Positions 14,265-29,200 of a DNA stretch of 64,000 nucleotides are shown one piece after another (position 1 is the stretch's first letter; each line of letters opens with the position of its first letter). Origin of the DNA: Steromphala cineraria (lineage: Eukaryota > Mollusca > Gastropoda > Trochida > Trochidae). The stretch lies in NCBI GenBank assembly GCA_916613615.1, contig OU744730.1, positions 8,018,406 to 8,082,405 on the forward strand, in the 5' to 3' direction. The position numbers and the translations under genes are program-made. Under the pieces are notes generated by a model. That model was not told where the DNA came from. It ran no database searches and was given only the letters and a program-made list of their open reading frames with translations.

Positions 14265-17200
14265 GTATGTTGAAAGAATTGTTGAATTAAAGGGGGTTTG
14301 CAACCCTAACTTCCAGAATTTTATATTAGCAGGGCCACGAGAGAGTCGAAAATGCTCGGCAGGACGAAATCGTTTGGTTATGAACCTCTTACAGCTGACA
14401 GCCAGTACCAAGTTTGTGTCATGTGACCACCACCCCCCCCCCCCCTTACCCGTCTGTACGCTCTAATGGTCAATTAGGTCAATACGATGGTCAATTAGGT
14501 TTCACAAGCTAGGTTGTTTTTTCACTTTTAGTTAATTGCTTCAAAGGTTTAGATATCTGAATCGTTACCGTTATTTCAGTAGAAAATCTCGGTAAAAGCA
14601 ATAAAACATTTCTTGAGCACTATTCTCTCCAAAATATGTACATGTATATAGTATTTTGTTATTAACCATCTTGTTCACTTGTGTCTTATAGAGGAAATAC
14701 AGAATCCTGAATCCTGCGAAGATCTCTGAGTGAAATATCATCACCTGTATGAATACTCTCTTTTCTAAGGTATTCCCGAGAGTGTTGATATTGGGACAGT
14801 GTACGCCGAGGACCCGGATGATTGGGACGTGGTGGACAAGACCTTCACCATGACAGGGCCCAACACTCTGGATAAATACTTCAGGTTTGTAGGGTCAGGT
14901 CACGTGATACTACAATTTTCCTCTGATATTGAAATTGATATTTGAGGCACGACTTTAAATATCTGAGACAATTTAGTAGGTTTAATATTCTATTCTCATT
15001 CTCATTTAAACTTTGATTCTAAATAACGACAATTATCAAAGCTTAGAAAGGAAACAATACAATTTTTGGTTTGGATCCTCTCTAGTCCTGAACCGTCTCA
15101 GTATATTGAATTAGGTGTCTAATAAAACTTCTCTTTGATATTTCAACTGTATAAACCCGTTTCCATATGGATAATTGGATTATAAGCCTAATTACTAATA
15201 TACCAGCCCAAGAGTAGAGCTATCGGTTTAGTGTAGACGTGTTCGTTTGTGAATCCGGCCCTCCCCAACAGCCTCAGACACCAGGGCGAGGATAAGCATC
15301 AACTGTCTCTACCTAAACTCACGATTGAAATTCAAAATTATTTCACGTTGACAAGGTGTCTGGGATAACAAGTATGAAGACAAATATACCCGTCCATGAT
15401 GACAGCTCCATAGAAAGAGTAGACGTGTATGATAGGTTGAGGATCTGGTGTTGCCCAGTACCGTATAATATACTCTCATTTTCTTAATCTAGTTCATGAT
15501 TCAAACTTGATTTGATTCACCGTGTAGACAAACACTCTGGGACAACAAATTTACCAGTCTACGATTAGAGCCACAAGCAGAAGAGCTGCAATCTGTGTTT
15601 AGACGTGTATTGTGGGGTGTTGATCCGGTTCTGCCTTGTACAAATTGAAACTTGATTCCATTCACAGTGTCGACAAAGACTCCGGGATGATAAGTCTGAA
15701 GACAAAACTACCCATACACGATGACAGCTACAAGCTGAGCGTAGACGTGTATGACCGTGTGTGGAGCTTGTCAGTACTCTGTACAGTCTCTGTCAAGGTT
15801 GAGAGTCTACAGGACGAGGCGTCTCACAGTCTGGGCTCGATGAGGATTGCTGGTAGGTAAAGATTTCTTCGTTTTGGAAAAGGGAACTGTTTATAGTTGA
15901 AATGAACAAACTCCTATGTATTATGCTCTCATTACGACTTAAACATCGGAAGGTATGATTAGGGTTTAATGTTTCCACAATCTAGGCTCACTTAGCGGAG
16001 CTTTCTTCTTGAAAATGGAATCCTATAATCTGATTTATGAAAAACATTATGCATTTACATACGTCTAAAAAATCCAAGGGTAGACATTGTGGATAATGTT
16101 TTAGGTAACGTGGGATTGTGCAGTCTTAAAACTTTTGTGTTTACTTTAGAAGGTGGTGTTGAAATAGGATTATGATTTTAAATTTATTCTATCTATAAAG
16201 GTAACTCAAGTCAAGGGTTCGATTAAATGTAGATATACTCTCCCAAAAAAGAAACGCATATATAATTTTTTAAAGAAATTTTTACTTCACCTTTAAAACC
16301 ACAAATGTCACAAAATTTCAATGGTAACAAAGCGAAAATTTACATGTTAATAGACAAAGAGTATGCCAAGTGAAGAACACTAGTTTTAGGTATGTTTCTG
16401 TATTCTGTTGACCACAAGATGTTGTCGAAGTAAGTGTTATGAATTCCTGCCAATTTTCAAGAATTCTTGCTTGACATCCCTTTGTAAATGAAATAGCCAA
16501 TTGATGGATTCCCTATAATGCAGTTCTTCCCACATCTTTCTGCAATGCAATGGCCAGTCGTTGGTGTATCTCGGGCGTATTATGACGTTCACGTACACGT
16601 TTATTTAATTCATATCGTTGATGCCTTAATTGGCTTGAAATGTAGTGTTTGAGAAGTCATAAACAAGTTCTTTACTTTAAATGGGCAGGATTATGAGCCA
16701 TCTGACGCTCTGTAAGTGAATTCAAGTTATCATACTCGAAACACTCCCTTTGGTTTTAAATAATCTGATGCAAGTGACGTTCATGGACGTTATCGAAATT
16801 GTGATTTGCTTCTCCAATTCCTCAGAACCACCAATTAACCACATTTTTGTATGCTAAATATTGTATCCCACACCTTTACACCGTCTCAACCGAATCTGTT
16901 GACTTGTGGCATAAACTATTGGCAAAATCGTCCTTTTTCGAACTGTAAGATATCCAAAGTCACGTTATTTTCTAATTGTTGTTATTGACAAATTTGTGCG
17001 TTTTTAGAAACCCAAAGTCTCCTAAAGTTTCTTGGGTTCAAGATCTTTATTGTAAAAGGTCACTTAATAACAATGAGTTCTTTAAAGCCACGAAAAACAG
17101 GGGCGATAACTGGCCTTCATGGTCGAATATCGACTTCATGGAAACGCTTTTGTACAGTTTGGTGGACTTACGAACCCAAATCAGTGATGTTGTAAATGAT

Positions 17201-20200
17201 GTGTATCCCTGTGGCAAGAGAAGGAGGAAAAAGTGTGACCCGGATATAAAGATTTGAGGTTTTGGTGGCAATTTTTTAATGCACACATCTTTAGCTCTTT
17301 TGACCGGAAATGGCCTGTAGGAAGGAACCAATAATGCCCAATAGGACGATGATGAATATTCTGATGCCAGACTAGTGTGAATAATGAAACTTCGGTTTCA
17401 ATTTCACGCTCGACAACATTTTCATTTCCGACACTTTGTCGATGCATAATGGTAACCTTGGTTCCGTTTAGAATTGAATAACAAAATTTGAAAATATGAG
17501 TGCCTTTGGTTGGTTAAAGGTAACATATGAACTAGCGTTTACTCTTACATGAATTCTGCTTTAAATTTTTTCTATATAATGTTTTTTTCAAAATGGCCTT
17601 CAAATGAGTCTCAAATAAACAAGAGGTATAAAATTTTCGATTTTGTGTACTTAAGTCGTAAACCATCATATAATAAAGACGTTTTGGAAGAAAATATCAC
17701 ATTTATATTGTTTAATTTGTTTTTACACTCAACAAAAAATATCAAAATCACCTATGCGTTTCTTTTTTGGGAGAGTATATATATCGCTCTGTTATAGGAA
17801 CCATCGCAGAAGAGTTTGTAGCAAAACCAAGAACAGGGTATAGAGAAGAAAGCAAATACGACAAGCTCAGGGACTTCATTGCAAACAGTCAAAATGTCTA
17901 CCTGGACAGGGAATCAGTGAGAGTTGTCAGTGTCAAAGACAACAATGGAATGATCGATGTATATTTCTCTATCCGGTCATGGTGGGGATACTTCTCGCCA
18001 AGTAATGCCAACGCAGTTGTGCTCGTAAACAAAGATTTGGTGTGTATATGTTAATAAATACTTCAATACTTACTTTCATTCAAAGGCACAACAGAGTATT
18101 GCAAATATATATTGTGTTTATGTTTAAAGATGACCAAAATCCCTTAACAAAAAAACTTGATTTTATTCGATCAAACAAAAATGTAATTCAAGGTTACGTT
18201 GAAGTACATATATCAATCATGTTTTATTCTTTTGCCATGACAGGCAAATCTTGAAAATCGAACCCCTTAACCAAGTTATATGATTTGGTCATGGGAACAG
18301 TTCACTTTAAGTTTTGTACAATTGTAGTCTCGTTTATGGAAACGGTTCGTTTGCTTTAGAACATAATGTAAGACCTTTAAGGAGACTAATTGCAGGGCTC
18401 TTGTCTGAAAGCTATATAATGAGCTTAGTGTCCAAATATTCCAAAATCTGATCAACATCTTCCCTGACAAGTTTTTGGAGTTTGGGAGTTTGGCTTGTAT
18501 CAATTTACATAGTAAACCAACCCCAAGAACGTATAATTACATTGGCATTGAGAACATTTCACATATTAGAACACAGTGTTAGTAACAGAATATTATCAAT
18601 TGAATGTTCTCTCTGATAGCTGGAGAAAGAGCTCGGAGTCCAAATCATCCAAGTGCCAATCAACAGCTGCCCTGACGAGTTCAAACACCCCGAGAGCTGC
18701 TACAACGAGCTAGTGGTTACTCACAAGCCTCTTCTGGTCAACAGTAACAACACTGCCGTCCTGGGTGTTGACGTGAACATGGAGCCGAGGTTCCGATGTC
18801 GCACAGGGGTCTATCCCCCTGCTGACAGGTGCTCCATTGGATACTGTTACAATGGAGGAACCTGTAAGCTGGATTTGTGGGGTGATGCTGTGTAAGTATG
18901 TTTAATATGCTTTTTCGTCCATTTTTGAATAATTTTGTAAAAAATTGCGAATTCTTTTTTAATGTGAAAATTTCTCTGACTACACTTATGTTAATTTTAA
19001 TGTTTGGAAAAAACATCCAGATGCGAATGTCTCTCTGAATACGAGGGACCAAGGTGTCAAGGTACACACCACTCGTTCGACGGACAAAGTTACGCCTTGT
19101 ACGACCCCCTTGAACAATGTGAGAGTAGTCGAACCAGCCTCTACTTCATCACAGGACAGGAGAATGGTCTCATCCTGTACAATGGACCGACTGCGGACCG
19201 ACCCGCTGGATCCGAGGATCCGACTGACTTCATCTCTCTTGAGTTGGATAGCGGCTACCCTAGGTTGAGGATCGATCATGGTAGTGGGGAGGTGGAACTC
19301 TACGTTGATGGTCGGAATTCTCACGGAGTTGCCAAGGTCCAGAAACTGAGTGACGGGAAGTGGCACAGGATTGATATTCTCAGGAACGGAAGGGTCAGTG
19401 TCTTTGGCAAACTAATTTGCTCCTTTTCTAAATGATTTTTCTTTGTTAATAATGCAAACTGCATTTGAATGAAGAAATTAAGAAGGTTCTGGAAAATGTC
19501 TGCATTGCGAGGATTCAATGCCTGGTAACATTATACCAAATAACTAAGATACTAAGAGGTTGGCTTCCTTGAATCTTAGCATAATCAGGTTAGAACATCT
19601 AGAAGTGTGACTTACAGATTCCATGGGTATACAATTATTTTCCATCTTCTATATACAATGAGGATTATGAAAAGTAATTATCATTACCATGATGATCAAC
19701 ATCATTATTATCATTATTATCATCAGGAAGTTGAGTTGATCATCGACCACTGCGAGAAGGCTGAGCAAGACGACTCAATGTGTCGTAAAACTGCAACAAC
19801 GCCCAACGACAACAAGTTCTTGAATGTCAACACGATGCTACAGCTTGGAGGAAGATTCTCTCAGCCTAACTTCCCCCAGGGAATCATGCCTACCAAGTTT
19901 GATGGGTGTGTCAAACATCTTATGCATAACGGAAAGGTGAGCACCTACACAAATGAAGAACCACTTTAAGGCTTTAAAACTCATACAAAAAGGACAGAAT
20001 TAAACCTATACTCAAAACAAAACAAATATTCAGGTTACAGAACAAAAACACATATGAAATAATAAATTGATGAAAGGTGTCTGACAACCACATCTATCAA
20101 TCTGGAGGCATGATATATTGAATATGCCTTTTTGTCTAGTGTTAACTGTTTATATCCCTCCTTTATCTTTACGACCTCACAGCGTCAGACAACTATAGTT

Positions 20201-23200
20201 AACCGACTAGCTAAAACATGACTTCTTTTATTGCCATCTGTCGAGTGTCAATGGATATCTGATGCCCAAGTGGAGATGCCACATGTAGAGTGTTTATATC
20301 TCTCCTTTAGCTATACGACCTGACAGTGTCTGGCAACCACAGCTATCCATCTGGAGACAACAGATGTCCACGTCTAGATGCCATCTGTGGCTACAGCTCT
20401 GATTCTCCCAGCCATCAACCCCAGTCTGTTTGCGGCGCCCAGAGTCATTGTGACTCCAATTGGATTCAGAAGACAGCCACGTGTGCATGTAAACCAGGCT
20501 TCAGATCAGACTACAATGGCCATAATTGCTCTACAGGTACATTTGAACGTCAAGAAGTGTTTCTTCAATAACTTCGCATGAAATCAACTGTCATTTGTAT
20601 TGTTTTAAGATAAAAGGACCAAAGATATCTTCTTCAATATCCGTACCGTGCGCAAGTCACTTTCTTTAGTAAACCTTTAAAGATTTGATGTCGAAGTATT
20701 CTACTTCCATATCGTATTATTACGTATGAATATCAATGTCCTGTGTAAACCTTAAAAATTTCAAATGTAAAGGACTTTTTTCAATAACACGTAATAATGA
20801 CTGTAACCCACAGTCATTTGTAAGATTTATACGTCAAAGGATTCTTCTTTTACAACGTTTGAAGACGTCTGAATGTCATGGTCTTGTGTTAATCTTTAAA
20901 ACTTTAAGATCTCGTCTACAATAACGTATAATAATGTCTGAAAGCCACAGTTATTTGTCAAAGCTTCAGATTTAAACGTCAAAGGATTCTTCTTCAGTTA
21001 CATGTTATGACGTTTGCAAGTCACTGATGTTTGTAGCCCATTCGAGTGATTCTATTTGATTACTATTAGTGAGTGATTCTTCGAAATGTATCATTACTTA
21101 ACTGTAGTTGGCAAAACTTTGGAGATGTAAACGCAAACGATTTCTAAATAAAGTCTCCAACTATTTTATAACAGTCCAAGATTTTGATGCAACAGAGTTC
21201 TTATTCAATAGCATGTTCGGCAAGTCACTGTGATTTGCAAATTTTAGAATTAACGTCAAAGAGTGGTTCTCTTCAAAATGTGTTAACACATCTACTAGCC
21301 ACTTCGAGGTTAAACGTATTCCTTAACATAGTTTAATAACCATTTTCTCCTTTAATAGTATGCAATGAATCCTGTTGGCCACTTAACGTTGAAGATTTCT
21401 TCCTAAGTAGCGTTAGACGTCTACAGATCACTTTAAACCTTTGGAGACACTATATCCAAAGAGCCATTCTGAAATAACATTTCAACAAGGCTGAGCCTAG
21501 AAAACAATTCTTGTTCTTTTGCGTCAGTTTCAACCACACGCATCAAGATTGTTTCTTCTTGATGTTGGACACATTGAAACTTAAACCTTAAAATGTAATT
21601 CGTTTCTGAATTTTCGCGATAAAGAGTTTTTTCAATAACGAATAAGACGTGTGTCAAAGTCAAAAGGAGTGTATTTGTATTGCCACAGGCCCATATACAG
21701 CCATTATAGAGACATTATCGCTGAAGAGCCCTTCTTGTATATCATTTCCATGAGTTCATGTCACCACTCCTCACCCACAGCCAGCACAGTGAAGGATCTG
21801 GGGACAGATAGCTTCATACAGTACAGACTAATGGACTCGTTCTTCAACCTGGTGGACGACTCTGCTCTGAAGATGCAGATGATGTTCCGAACCAGAGATA
21901 CAGACGGAGTGTTGTGGACTGTGGCTTCAAATGCGGACGAATTCATCACTTTACAAGTAATGGGAACTCCCCATACCAGTTATCGAAATAAGTTTAAGTT
22001 CCTACATACAAGCAGGGCTTCATGAAAAATCGGCCAGCCCTTCTTAACAAGCCCTTTAATGTTGACGATGGCTAGCATCTATACAAATCGCACAAGCCCG
22101 TCAAGCTTACTGACCTCTTCTCCATCAAGCCACATCTGAAAGTTACCAGCACTTGGAACGCTGAATTTCATTCTTTGCAAAATCACATCATCACCTACTT
22201 GTTTAAATGGCACCGTTGCTCATCGTTAGTACATGTGGAGGATGATAGAAATCATTCAAAGGGGGGTGAGTGGGGAATTTAGGTTAACGTACTTAATAGG
22301 ATGAAAGGAGACGGGAGGGTGTTTGTCTGTTGAATGTTTCCTTATGATTTTTTTAATCTTAAAAAGGGGATCTTAGGCTGCCACTGAATAAGGACACTTT
22401 TTCAAGCATTTAAGTATTCAGCTATAACGGCCAATATTATAATCATGACATTACCTTGTCATAAAGTGCCAATCACATATCATTGCTTTAAAGAGTAAGA
22501 GGTCGCTCGTATTTTTTCGACACTGTGTTTCCAGATCGTGAATGGTCGTCTCACGTTGCTCTACAATTTGGGAAGCAATACCAGAACTCTTGAGCTCTAC
22601 AGCAGGGTTGTGACTAATGGTGCCTGGCATTCAACCACTGTGGAACGTCGTGGAAGGGAGTTTACTCTCATGATGGACGATGGAGAGGGGCCCAATTATA
22701 ACTTCACTTACGGATATATTTACGATAAACTAGAAATGTTTATTGAGAACACCGTTTTTGTTGGGGCAACGGTGTCCTTTTCACAGTCTGTCCCTGTTGT
22801 GTCTTCGACACTTGAAAATAGTAAGTTGATTATGTGATTAATCTTGAAATACGAAACACTTTTCATTTAATCAAATTATGATTTTTGATTGAAATTAAAT
22901 GGTATAATTATAGTGGTTAGTGTTAGTCCATCTTTGTCATTTCCAGGTAAAACATGAAAGTGAAACATAAAAGAAGTTCATTTGTCAAACATGTTTTTCC
23001 ATTGAACTTTAGTTAGTAACCTTGAGGGAAACACCATATATGATTTGTATTTAGATAAAATCAGGTATTTTGATCAAAGAGATCATTTTTTGCTAAAAAG
23101 CGATATATGGAAAACTGCTACACTGCGATATGTTGAAAAAACATTAAACGCAACACTGTAACGCCTATCAATACCGTTATTGCAGGGACATGTTGTATCT

Positions 23201-26200
23201 TGAAAATCATCAGTCATTTATGATTTATCTGATAGGTCCCTAACCTAGCATACCTTACCTTACCATTTACCATTGAGTTCCTGACTGGAATCAAGTATCG
23301 TACCGTTGTTGTTCATTATTCTTGTGATATTCCTAAACGGTACGTCCTAAACATAGGTAGAAGTTATTTTGCTTGATCATCTTCCAAGTATGTGAATTTA
23401 CATCGAAACTGTCCTTCCTTCCAGCTTGCATCCAAGACATCAGAATGAACAACCAGTGGTTTCCAATGGACCATTACGAGAATTCCAAAAGCGATGCAGC
23501 TGAAATCGTCAAGGCATTAAACGTACAAAATGGATGTGCCCGAAACGATTGCCATAATGCTGTATGTCCTCGAGGTATCGAAGTTTGTGTACCCATGTGG
23601 GGAGCGTACGCTTGCAAGTAAGACTATCCCGTCCTACCTTCACAAGAGATACCATTCAATAGGAACTGTTTAAACTTGATAAATGTCAGTTTATTATATT
23701 CTTTTTCTGTTCAGATTATATGATGATGCTCTTGTTAGATATCACTTTTCAAGTGTATGTGTGTAAGACTGTGTGTAATATTCAACAAGAAATTTTAAAT
23801 AATTCTAAGTTAATATGCTATCAAGAAGGAACTTTCGTAGGCATCATCTTGCAACACTAATTCGTTGTAATTACTAAACAACACAGGGATGGGATAAAGC
23901 CTCCTCTATTTTTGAATAGACTACCAAAAACATTCAGGATGTCCAATATCACAACTTAACTACAGCCTGTTCTGAAAACTCATATTTTTCTGGAAGCCGA
24001 TGAATATCTCTTTCGCAACAAAACACCACGAGATATATATAGATCAATAATTATCACAAAGGTATATGTGACATGAAATTAGACTGAATTTTAATTTGGC
24101 AACATTTTCACAACAAATTGAAGACATTTGATGAGTACACCATCATCATGGAAGCTGCAAAGGCCTCTTTTGACATGAAACCCAAAGCGAGTTTCACCAT
24201 AAACCTTTTCTGTAGAGCTGTTTTGTTCTTAAAGATGATGTTTCATACTTGCATGCGGTTCAGGCTTAAATTTAGCTATTGAGAAAAGAAATACATCACT
24301 TTGTAGAAAAATCTTTCATCGAAATTTTGATATCATATTTAGATTGTTTAATCAACAACAACATACTTATTTCGACGCCCAAAGCACAGTACCCCTTGTA
24401 GAAAGGGTATAGCATTTAACGAACCCGCTTTCGGTGACGTAATCATTACGCGTGTAGGATTTACACCGTGTCACAACTAGCGTATTTGCGTTCGATGGGT
24501 ATCAACTTTAGCAGCAACAAATACCTCATTCGGAGAAAAAGAAAAGAAAATCTAGTCGTGCGCGACAAAGACGGTTTTCAAGCGTATATTTAGAGACCGG
24601 AAGTTGTGAGATGGCCACACTTGATTCGCCTTTATGTTGGCTGCCGTTTCCGTAATTTTTGTAAATTATCTCATATTCAATGAATTTTGGTCCGAATTTC
24701 CCTAGGTTGGTCGCTAAATTTTTCTAAAAACACAACGAATACATTTAGAATACTTTTTAAAATATTGCAAGTATGATACAGCATCTTTAAGGAAATCGTT
24801 TACCTTACATGTACACACTTTTTTCTGCAGTTTATGAATTACATTGTTATATGTTTTCATATATTTCAGCTGTCCAGCCAATTACGAGTTATTAGGATCT
24901 GTATGTAGTCCGATAGATTTCTGCAAGGAAAACAAGTGCCGACAAGGATCAAAATGTATCATCGATATTAACACTTACGAAAAGTATGTTTGTCAGTGTC
25001 GACCTGGTGCAATTGGCAAGTACTGTGAACATGTTCTACCCTACAAAGGCGACCTCCAATTTGTGAAGGCAAACTACAGCGTCATAATGCCTGAATCACA
25101 AACTTCCGGTATCATAGCCTCGGTCTGGGTAACCGGAAACCATTCTGACATGAAGTACAGTATTCAAAATGACGGGGGACATTTTGGCGTTACTGGCATG
25201 CTGCACTCTGCACTTGTAAAGATCATCAAGGTAGGCAAAGTTTCTCGTATATAAGATAAGGTTTGATATTAATATAGTTCTCAGCCAACGGGTTCGAGTC
25301 ACTGAAATTGGAATTGTAAAATCAAAATCAAAAGTTTTCAGTTATAAATCGCTTCAACATGTTATGTAGGTAAACTTTGCCTGTATATGAGATGAGTTTT
25401 TATATTGATTTAGTTCTGAGCGTATGGCTGAAAATCCCTGATTTGATTTAAAACAAAATTTGATAAAATTAAATTTGTGCAGTTATAAATAGCTTTGAGA
25501 AGGTGTCACTAACACATATTTAAATTTTGAAGGAAATCGATAAAAAATTATAATTGTAAAAATAACTAGACCTGTTATACAGAAAACTCAAGGGAGGACA
25601 CTAAGATTTTATTTTTTGAAATTTTGTTTAAGTGAAATTAGCGATTTGAACCCGTGTTGTTCTGATTGTGCACATCTGAAATTCAGAATTCAAATGACAA
25701 AACTTGTCAAGATGTCGTAAATACCTAGTAATGATGGTACACATTTTCAACAAATTTCAATTAGGCTAATCAAGAACAATATTCGATAACGAAACTAACT
25801 AGTCATGTTGAACATTAAACTCCAAAAAACGTTACCGTCCGTGTGGTATCTATTAATGAAAAGCAACTTCAACAATCGTAACCAAGATTTTGTTATGCGA
25901 ACACACACTTTCAATTAATAAATCCTTTCATATGACATAGTATTAGTAATTCCTAATAAGGCACTTTTGTTTCATAAACGTTTGTCCAACAATAATCTTT
26001 AACCCTCTTGCAGCCAGTCGATTATGAAGTCCCAGATCAGCGATCATTCCACCTGGAGGTTATGGCAGTAGAGAACGTCACAAGCATAATGGTGACGGCC
26101 ACCACCATCGTGGACGTCACCGTACAAGATGTCAACGATAACTTCCCTGTTTTTGCTCAGAACTATCATTTTATTGTCATGGAAAATTATCTCACATTTC

Positions 26201-29200
26201 CTGAATTAGTTGGAACCGTTTTCGGCAAAGATGCTGATTCGGCGTTGTTTGGGGCTCCATTCGGATTCAAATGTGCCAACACGACAGCGTGTACGGATTT
26301 TACTCTCAAATTCAATCCAGGTATGATTATTTTGTCTGTCAGTCTTCGTTCTTTTGACAAATATTCACGTTATAAAGTCATTTTTTCTTCAAAATCGTTA
26401 AAATTTTGGACCTAAAATTTCTTTATTGCCTAAATGAAATATCAAATACAACTGTAATAAGCATATACAGTCAAATATTTTATGAGCGCTTCATATCTTT
26501 TTTGTAGCTCTGTAAAAGCTTGAAATGTAATTTCAGTGGATGAAACAGGTCATGATTCAGTTAACGCTCTTACATGATTGACAGGGAGCATCGGAACCCC
26601 TTTGAAATATTCTATGTGACATGTGATTCTCTTATCTATTTTGTCATATTTACTCCAGCTTGTGCTTCAGTACAGTTGATTAACCAAAATGTGTGTAACA
26701 CTGCTCAAATTTGCTTATGTTAAACCATCATTTGGAAATTTTGATACTGATCGTAATTTCCTTTGTAAAATCATCATTTAGGAAATATTGATATTGTAAC
26801 AATTTCTCAATAGATACAAAATAAGCCTTTGGATCACTGTGCTAAGGCTTTCACAGCTACACAATTTATACAAGAAGGTGTTTGAGCTTCATATTTCCTA
26901 ATGCGATGGGAATATGGGAATTTGTTCATTTAATCCAAATTCCAAAGTTTTACCAGTAAGGGTGTTTTATAAGTCGAGGTTGAGTGGGCACCTGATCAAA
27001 TGATATTTACACCAATTTGGAAACATTAAACTCTTCTTTAAAATGATAAAAAATCTTCATATGTTCATACGCTTCTTTCATCTCATGTTATTCTTTCCAT
27101 AGCGGGAGATTCAATCCACGGCTCAGTTGACATATACTCTACCAGAACTAATGATAGGGAACAGCAGAAACTCTACTTTATACCTGAACGTATGATTTAT
27201 GTGCGCTTCTTTCACTCATGTCATTCCTTTCACAGCTGGTGATTCAAGCCACGGCTGAGTTGACATCTCTTCCGCTAGAACTAATGATAGGGAACAACAG
27301 AAACTCTACTTTATACCTGAACATATGATTTATGTCCGCTTCATGTTATTCCTTTCACAGCTGGTGATTCAGGCCACGGATCCGTTGACGTGTCTTCGGC
27401 AAAAAGTTATGATAGAGAACAACAGAAACTCTACTATCTTCCTGTATTAACCTGGGACATGCGAGGGACGGGGGACCCGCGTTCCCAAACGGGGACCAAC
27501 ACGCTCACCATCGAGATCGGGGACGTCAACGACAACAAACACAGTCCTGGGCATAAAGAGATCTACGTCTACACATATCAAGGTAAGATATATGAGACAT
27601 ATGGTCCTATCTGCACTAGTACTATCAAGATTTGAGTAAGGAATCTGTTAAAAGTAAGATAACGCTATTAAAATGGAGAGAAAATTACTGCCCCATGAAA
27701 TCTTTGCTCTAATAATGTGCAAAGCAAGGTTTAAGCCTAATTATGCTTACATAAGCGTGAGAATATAATCATTAAAAGAGTTTCAAACACTTGTTTTTAG
27801 CCTTAAAGGTAGAAGTACATAATGGACGGCAACATATTTCTTAGTTTCCCTTTTTGGCGATATTTATTCACTGATGACCAAAAAGAAAAATGAACAACAA
27901 ATAGTCTAAGATGCATTTACAAATGTACATATTTGGGAATTACAGACAAACTTTCACTCTTCACAAAATATTTTTTTTTAAATTCCAATCGTTGAATAAT
28001 TTATATAACTTGATTCCTCTTTTTCCTATATACAGGTTTAAAGTACCCCCTGTTGCTTGGCAACGTGTATGCGGAAGACCTTGACGATTGGGACGTTATT
28101 GACAAGACCTTTCTGTTTGCTGGACCACAATTCATGGCTAACTTCTTCGCGTAAGCATACTTTTTTCCCTTTACAACTCATCTTCCCTAGCAGGAGGCAC
28201 CAGCGGTAGTCCAAATCATTTGCAATTGTGAGACCTGAAACTTTTCTTTAACCTTTCTGTGTCAACTCTTTGGCATAATGTGGTTGATCTTGATAGTCAT
28301 GGTCCTTCAGATATCTTTTGACGGTCGCAGCTTTTCATGATGTCGGGATACTAAAACAAAGAATATCGGAGGCTTAAATGAACCCAATCTAGTTAAAACT
28401 AGCTGTAATGTTATCGTTCCTTATAACTAGATAGAAATGAAACAGTGAGGGAGTTTCACTTTCACTTTCACTTTTGAATTTCCCTGCCATCAACTTATGT
28501 TAACTTACACAATTTTATTCCTTTTTTGTGATTATCGAAAAGACTGTCATGACCAGCTCTTGAATGAGACTTCAGAGTAGCATCGAGCTTGCAATATTCT
28601 GAAAATATAGACGAAGATTAAAATATGGCTCCTTTATTTCAGGATCGATTACAACTCTGGTGAAATATCGCTGATTGCACCGGTCCAAGGTAGAAGTAGC
28701 GCCTCGTTTAGTGTTGACGTCACAGACAACTACTGGAGGTCCACTGTCCGCTCTCTAGTCACTGTGAACTTCCGGTCTCTCAGTCTTCAGGACATCCAGA
28801 GTGCTGTCCCCTTTCGCCTGGCAGGTGAGATCTCAAATGTTGTACAAAATGTACCAGTTAGCTTCCGAAAGGGACCTATTCTTCGTTGGCTGCTAAGTTC
28901 ATTGTTTTGTTGGATCGCATTATTTCTGTCTGCGTATACATTTATAATTGGTATTGCTAACAACTCAAGAGTAAATAAGTTTATGAAATCAGTTATCCAC
29001 TTTAGTATTGTAAGATGTGATTGTGATTCAAGGGTAATGTGACCGGAAACATCTTCCCTCTAAATAATTTTCAGATTCTAGCCCTCCGTTTTGAGTCTCA
29101 AACAAGAGTATTTCTATATACTTCCTTTAGATATGTCTAACTTCGCCCGAGATGATCCGAACAGTTGCGTCCACATTTTTTCTAATACCAGCATCGGACA

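Noticed and set aside
16976..17257. Open frame of 93 codons inside the Tc1-like element
   Set aside because: It is on the opposite strand to the transposase remnant and shows no recognisable domain.
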